16,752 nt of DNA from Halovenus sp. (GTDB taxonomy: Archaea > Halobacteriota > Halobacteria > Halobacteriales > Haloarculaceae). The notes beneath the pieces were generated by a model. It saw nothing but the letters and a program-made list of their open reading frames with translations. It was not told where the DNA came from and ran no database searches. Positions 13,049 to 16,752 of the stretch are shown here, piece after piece (the first letter of the stretch is position 1; every line of letters begins with the position of its first letter). The stretch lies in contig PUNZ01000215.1 of assembly GCA_003551945.1 (NCBI GenBank), forward strand, positions 1 through 16,752, given 5' to 3'. Position numbers and translations under genes: made by a program.

Positions 13049-15336
13049 TAAAAATCACCCAGGTTTGCTTGGCCACTGTCAGAGGAGGCTTCGGAGTGTT
13101 CCTCTTCGGAGTCACCGGTATCGAGAGCCGCTGTCACTGACTCTGCAGGCGTCACCTCGGCCATTGCAGGTTCGTGGTGGCCGACGTTTTCGAGAATTGA
13201 TTGAGCAGTCTTCTCCCGGCCACGAAGCGCTGCAAGAACGACCGACTTATCCGCCTCGCGGAGGTCAGCACGGGTTTCGATTCCTGCCTCATAGAGCCGC
13301 CGGGCACGTTTCCGGCCCACGCCGCGGACTCCTGCAAGATCGACTAACTCCTCTCTGACACCGTGTTCCACCCGAAGTCGGGCCTCACGGATTCCGGGAC
13401 TGACCCCAAGACCACGCTCAGTTGCGAGTGACTCCGCTGCACCCAACAACCACTGCGCCGTGTCGACCTTTCCGCGGATGTCCCCCGGACCGATACCGTA
13501 CCGTTCGGTGATGGTATCCTCATCGAGTTCACTCGCCCAATCTTCGAGGAGGCGTGCGGTTTTGATTGCTGACAGCCAGTCCTCAAAGGCATCATCGAAC
13601 TCGGAAGGTGCTCGTCCGAGTAAGTCATCCTCGCGCTCGTAGGCAAGCATCGTGTATTCCTCTTCGTCCCCGGAGCGAAGATACAGTTCGTACATATCAG
13701 GCGTTCTGCTGATGAGGTGATAGAGGCCAAACGCCGTCGGTTGGCTGTCGCCATCACCTGCCTGATACTCGGCGAGTCCATCGAGTATCTCTGCAGCACT
13801 CATCGGGTCAAGATACAGTCGGGAAACCGTGTGTCCGAGACTGGTTGCAGCGAGTGTCCCGTCAAGTCGTTCAAGAAAGTCGTTAACCTCTAGATAGTCG
13901 ATGACGGTATCCATCACGGCCTGGAGCTGGTCACGGTCAGCAGCCTGTTCGGCATAGAGAGTGCCTTCAAGGAACGTTAGCAGTTCCTCCCGAGAGCGGG
14001 CAAACCCAGATGCAACGGTCGCGAGAATATGTGTTCGTAACGCAGGTTCGGCGGCCAACTTCGACCGGACGGGTTCAGGTTCGGCCCAGACATACCGCTC
14101 GAAGAGTTCATCAAGTTCGTCGTGTCCGGAAGCAAGCAGGAGGGCCTCACCGTACGGGTCAAGCCCTGGTCGACCTGCTCGTCCCATCATCTGGTGCACT
14201 TCAAGGACAGACAGTGGTTGCATCCCACCGAATGTCCCATCATAGCGTCGCCAGTCTCGGACCACGACCCGCCGCGACGGTGTATTCACTCCCGCTGCAA
14301 GCGTCGGCGTCGCACAGACGACCTTAATGAGGCGGTCACGAAACGCATCTTCGACAAGCGAGCGATGGTCACGGGCAAGACCGGCGTGATGGAATGCAGC
14401 GCCCTTTTCGACGGCAGCAGCGAGGTCATCGCTGGTGTCGGTATCGCTTACATCCCGGATTTGTGCCGCAATCTCGGCAAGTTCTGCTCGCTCGGCCCCA
14501 CTGAGAAACGGTTCGGTCGTCCCACCAAGCCGCCGTGCAGCGGATTCAGCATTCCGTCGGGAGTTTACGAACACGAGCGTTGACCCCTCGTCTTCGAGCG
14601 TATCGCGGACGATTGCTGCTTCCTGACTCTCGCTTGCGCGGAGGGCAAGCCGTTCCTGACTGCCATCCTCTAGATGCATCGCATCACCGAAGTGAACGCC
14701 TTTTTGCAGTTCAATCGGTCGCCAGTCCGAATCAACGAGTTCGGCATCGAGCCACGCTGCAAGTGCCTCTGGATTCCCAATCGTGGCCGAGAGCGCAACG
14801 GTCTGGAGTGTGGGATTGAGCGAACGGAGTTTGGCAAGCGTTACTTCGAGCGTTGGTCCACGGTTTCCGTCATCGACCAAGTGAACTTCATCGGAGACGA
14901 CACAGCCGAGGTCTTCAAGCCACGGTGCGTCGTTTCTGACGAGCGAGTCAACCTTCTCGCTCGTGGCGACGATAATATCCTTATCGGCGAGCCAACCGCC
15001 GTCTGACTCGTAGTTACCTGTGGAAACCCCGACCGAGAGGCCGTACTGTTCAAACTGCTCAAATTCACCGCGTTTTTCGCTTGCGAGTGCACGGAGTGGG
15101 ACAATATAGAGTGCCTTCCCACCAGTTTCAGTCTCCCGAGTGACGCTCGAAAGCATCGCTAACGTGGCAATGAGGGTTTTGCCGCTTGCGGTCGGGATCG
15201 ATGCGACCAGATTTTCGCCGTCGGTAACGCCCTTCTCGACGGCCTCTGCCTGCGGTGGATAGAGAGCCTCAATGCCGTCCACGTGCAGATGCTCGACAAA
15301 CCAATCGGGAATTCCCGGAATCTCCGCAACGTCCAT
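13048..15336 (-). CDS. hel308: Hel308 family ATP-dependent DNA helicase
   Basis: Superfamily 2, 3'-5' DNA helicase acting at stalled replication forks and in recombination. The 762 residues contain: Q motif LYPPQAEAV (25-33), Walker A PTASGKT (48-54), DEVH box (149-152), SAT (183-185), the NTPSRRVVVRDW region (351-362) and motif VI QMMGRAGRPG (382-391). A winged-helix and ratchet domain follow, then a helix-hairpin-helix (RGVGRKRARRLYEAG, about 670-690). The final 35 residues are acidic and disordered and end in QANLGDF, which fits the PCNA-interacting consensus Q-x-x-L-x-x-F. The first gene of an apparent hel308-cgi121-oxidoreductase operon; the ATG at 15336 has a TTTAAA box 27-32 bases upstream, so the transcript is probably leaderless. 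Confidence 0.97.
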   Translation of the reverse strand: MDVAEIPGIPDWFVEHLHVDGIEALYPPQAEAVEKGVTDGENLVASIPTASGKTLIATLAMLSSVTRETETGGKALYIVPLRALASEKRGEFEQFEQYGLSVGVSTGNYESDGGWLADKDIIVATSEKVDSLVRNDAPWLEDLGCVVSDEVHLVDDGNRGPTLEVTLAKLRSLNPTLQTVALSATIGNPEALAAWLDAELVDSDWRPIELQKGVHFGDAMHLEDGSQERLALRASESQEAAIVRDTLEDEGSTLVFVNSRRNAESAARRLGGTTEPFLSGAERAELAEIAAQIRDVSDTDTSDDLAAAVEKGAAFHHAGLARDHRSLVEDAFRDRLIKVVCATPTLAAGVNTPSRRVVVRDWRRYDGTFGGMQPLSVLEVHQMMGRAGRPGLDPYGEALLLASGHDELDELFERYVWAEPEPVRSKLAAEPALRTHILATVASGFARSREELLTFLEGTLYAEQAADRDQLQAVMDTVIDYLEVNDFLERLDGTLAATSLGHTVSRLYLDPMSAAEILDGLAEYQAGDGDSQPTAFGLYHLISRTPDMYELYLRSGDEEEYTMLAYEREDDLLGRAPSEFDDAFEDWLSAIKTARLLEDWASELDEDTITERYGIGPGDIRGKVDTAQWLLGAAESLATERGLGVSPGIREARLRVEHGVREELVDLAGVRGVGRKRARRLYEAGIETRADLREADKSVVLAALRGREKTAQSILENVGHHEPAMAEVTPAESVTAALDTGDSEEEHSEASSDSGQANLGDF

Positions 15337-15362
15337 TATCTGTTCTTTCAGTCGTCACCCTG

Positions 15363-15368
15363 TTTAAA
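15363..15368 (-). promoter_or_regulatory. TATA box of hel308
   Basis: TTTAAA (the same on both strands) is centred 29 bases before the hel308 ATG and would drive the hel308-cgi121-oxidoreductase operon. It is too far (about 85 bases) to be the core box of the divergent aldo/keto reductase gene. Confidence 0.6.
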
Positions 15369-15449
15369 GCCTCGCTCGACCGTGGGCCTATCTGCGTTTG
15401 GCCTTCGACAGCGGGGCGTTTTTGCTGCTGGCGGCCAACGAGTAGCTGT

Positions 15450-16298
15450 ATGAGTGCAAACGAGAGCGGAACCTTTGATATTGGCGGCGAACTGACGGTC
15501 AATCGACTCGGATTCGGTGCGATGCGGGTCACAGGCGAGAATATCATCGGTGCGCCAGAAGATGAAAAAAACGCACATAGCGTGCTCCAGCGTGCCGTCG
15601 AACTCGGTGTCGACTTTATCGATACCGCGGATTCGTATGGGCCAGGCGTCAGCGAGCGCTTGATTCGAGAAAGTGGAGTCACAGATGATGCCGTTGTCGC
15701 GACAAAAGCCGGACTCCTCCGGAATAAGTCAGGGGAATGGCTGCCACACGGCGAACCAGATTACATCAAAAATCAGGCGCTCGTGAGCCGCGACAGATTG
15801 GGTGTCGACAGTATCGACGTCTATCAGCTACATACACCGCGGTCCGAGACGCCGCTTGAAGAGAGCATCACCGCGTTTGCCGAGTTAAAAGACGACGGAC
15901 TTATCGACCACGTCGGCCTCTCGAACGTCAGCGTCGACCAGCTTGAACTGGCCCGCGACCACGTTGACATTGTCACGGTTCAAAACCAGTATAACATTGG
16001 AAACCGCGACGACGAGGATGTGCTGCGTGCGTGTGAGGAGTACGATATCGGCTTCATTCCGTGGTATCCACTGGCAGCAGGTGACGTTGCCGAGATGGAG
16101 GCCGTGCTCAGCGATGTTGCGGACGAACACGAGGCTAGCACCTACCAGATTGCGCTGGCGTGGTTGCTGACACATTCAGACGTGATGCTCCCCATTCCGG
16201 GGACATCCAGTGTAGAGCATCTCGAAGAGAACGTGGCTGCCGCAGAAATCGAACTGAGCGACGACCAGTACAACCGGATTGAGGCGATTGGGCAGTGA
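15450..16298 (+). CDS. Aldo/keto reductase
   Basis: Probable NADPH-dependent oxidoreductase with a TIM-barrel fold, interconverting carbonyls and alcohols; the substrate is unknown. At 282 residues it is typical of the AKR family. The catalytic tetrad is intact: Asp58 and Tyr63 (FIDTADSYG), Lys86 (ATKAGL) and His128 (YQLHTP). The cofactor-binding end includes LPIPGTSSVEHLEENVAA. The N-terminal hairpin (ELTVNRLGFGAMRVTG) is standard. The ATG at 15450 (MSANESGTFDIG) is chosen; the frame is open back to 15255, but that part runs through the start of hel308 on the other strand. It is divergent from hel308 with a 113-base gap; no clear TATA box was seen for this gene. Confidence 0.93.
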   Translation: MSANESGTFDIGGELTVNRLGFGAMRVTGENIIGAPEDEKNAHSVLQRAVELGVDFIDTADSYGPGVSERLIRESGVTDDAVVATKAGLLRNKSGEWLPHGEPDYIKNQALVSRDRLGVDSIDVYQLHTPRSETPLEESITAFAELKDDGLIDHVGLSNVSVDQLELARDHVDIVTVQNQYNIGNRDDEDVLRACEEYDIGFIPWYPLAAGDVAEMEAVLSDVADEHEASTYQIALAWLLTHSDVMLPIPGTSSVEHLEENVAAAEIELSDDQYNRIEAIGQ

Positions 16299-16329
16299 GG
16301 CAGAAGGGGCTGAACAGCCTCACGAACGC

Positions 16330-16752
16330 TTATATCCGTAAGCGGTGTCGGCTGAGTTCCGACCAATGGTTCAGCGCCCAGTAGCCAAGCCCGGTTCCGA
16401 TGAGACCCGCAGCGAGGATATAAAAGAGCAGTTGTGAGGCAACGACTTCGGCTCGGTTTTGGAGTAAGAACGTCAGACCTTCGCCGCCGAACGTCACGAG
16501 CAGGAAGGTGAACACGCCGCCAAGCCCAGCAATAACGAGGACCTGTAGCGCTTCGTTTCTCCCTTCTTCGAGCACGACGATTGCGCCGACAAACGCCAGC
16601 GCGGTGACCAACACGTAAAACGGAAGTCGTTCAGTAAGGCCCGTGACTTCCCCAGTGAGAAGGCCAACAACCCCGAGAAATGCGGCGGTTAGTGCAACTG
16701 TCGAGACAGCGACGAAAATCCCTGCTCGTGCCAGCGTTGCTTTGCCCCACCG
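16330..16752 (-). CDS. Membrane protein of unknown function (5' end outside the window)
   Basis: The reading frame is open from the window edge to the stop at 16330 with no interruption, so the gene begins beyond 16752; the visible part is 140 residues. I read the edge portion as RWGKATLARAGIFVAVSTVA, continuing into the Met at 16614, which is therefore internal and not the start. Four hydrophobic segments are visible (about residues 11-34, 45-62, 69-88 and 108-127), separated by short polar loops (EEGRNEALQ, LQNRAEVVAS), and the C terminus is basic (SELSRHRLRI). It is convergent with the aldo/keto reductase, 31 bases away. I do not recognise the family. Confidence 0.75.
   Translation of the reverse strand, partial: RWGKATLARAGIFVAVSTVALTAAFLGVVGLLTGEVTGLTERLPFYVLVTALAFVGAIVVLEEGRNEALQVLVIAGLGGVFTFLLVTFGGEGLTFLLQNRAEVVASQLLFYILAAGLIGTGLGYWALNHWSELSRHRLRI

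Noticed and set aside
15255..15449. N-terminal extension of the aldo/keto reductase frame
   Set aside because: It runs antisense through the hel308 start and promoter, and AKR homology begins just after ATG 15450.
16330..16614. A complete 94-codon gene starting at the Met at 16614
   Set aside because: The frame continues open and hydrophobic to the window edge, so this Met is internal and the gene is only partly in view.
1..16752. CRISPR arrays, insertion sequences, toxin-antitoxin or defence clusters
   Set aside because: I saw no regularly spaced repeats, transposase-like protein, terminal inverted repeats or known defence domains.

Overview
The window is chromosomal DNA of a haloarchaeon (class Halobacteria). 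The proteins are strongly acidic (Asp/Glu-rich, few Lys). Several genes have a TATA-like box 24-33 bases before the start codon, as expected for leaderless archaeal transcripts. The information-processing genes are archaeal types: aRF1, Hel308, Hjc, class I CCA-adding enzyme and Cgi121. A few rows counted by eye give roughly 55% G+C, low for the class. I could not settle the genus.

Layout. 1-1996 (+): a low-molecular-weight phosphatase/arsenate reductase-like protein and two membrane proteins of unknown role; the second seems to have its 5' end interrupted by an in-frame TAA. 2024-3529: a Tat-exported DUF3006-like protein (-) and, divergently, a Taw2/Trm5-family tRNA-modifying enzyme (+). 3555-5114: the tRNA CCA-adding enzyme (-) divergent from tRNA-Asn(GTT) (+). 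5115-5357: the longest gene-free stretch (243 bases); it holds a second copy of the tRNA 3' end and two hairpins, and looks like an integration scar. 5358-6416 (+): a zinc-ribbon/winged-helix protein (DUF5817 type) and a TRAM-domain protein. 6462-7438 (-): a two-gene YeeE/YedE-type transporter pair. 7538-8674: the Holliday junction resolvase Hjc (-) divergent from a DoxX/YkgB-like membrane protein (+). 8687-10432: aRF1 (-) divergent from an Hsp20 chaperone (+). 10537-11169 (+): a MaoC/PhaJ-type hydratase with an unusual N-terminal extension. 11191-15336 (-): an apparent hel308-cgi121-flavin oxidoreductase operon. 15450-16298 (+): an aldo/keto reductase. 16330-16752 (-): the 3' part of a membrane protein cut by the window edge.

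Most of the window is a housekeeping core of translation, tRNA maturation (CCA addition, G37-type modification, KEOPS t6A synthesis) and replication-fork or recombination repair (Hel308, Hjc), mixed with small accessory metabolic and membrane genes. I saw no CRISPR array, insertion sequence, toxin-antitoxin pair or recognisable defence cluster, and I do not claim a new system. The best leads are the tRNA-Asn scar, the split gene near 869-1996, a PCNA-binding-like tail on Hel308, and the Ser in place of the usual active-site His in the flavin oxidoreductase.
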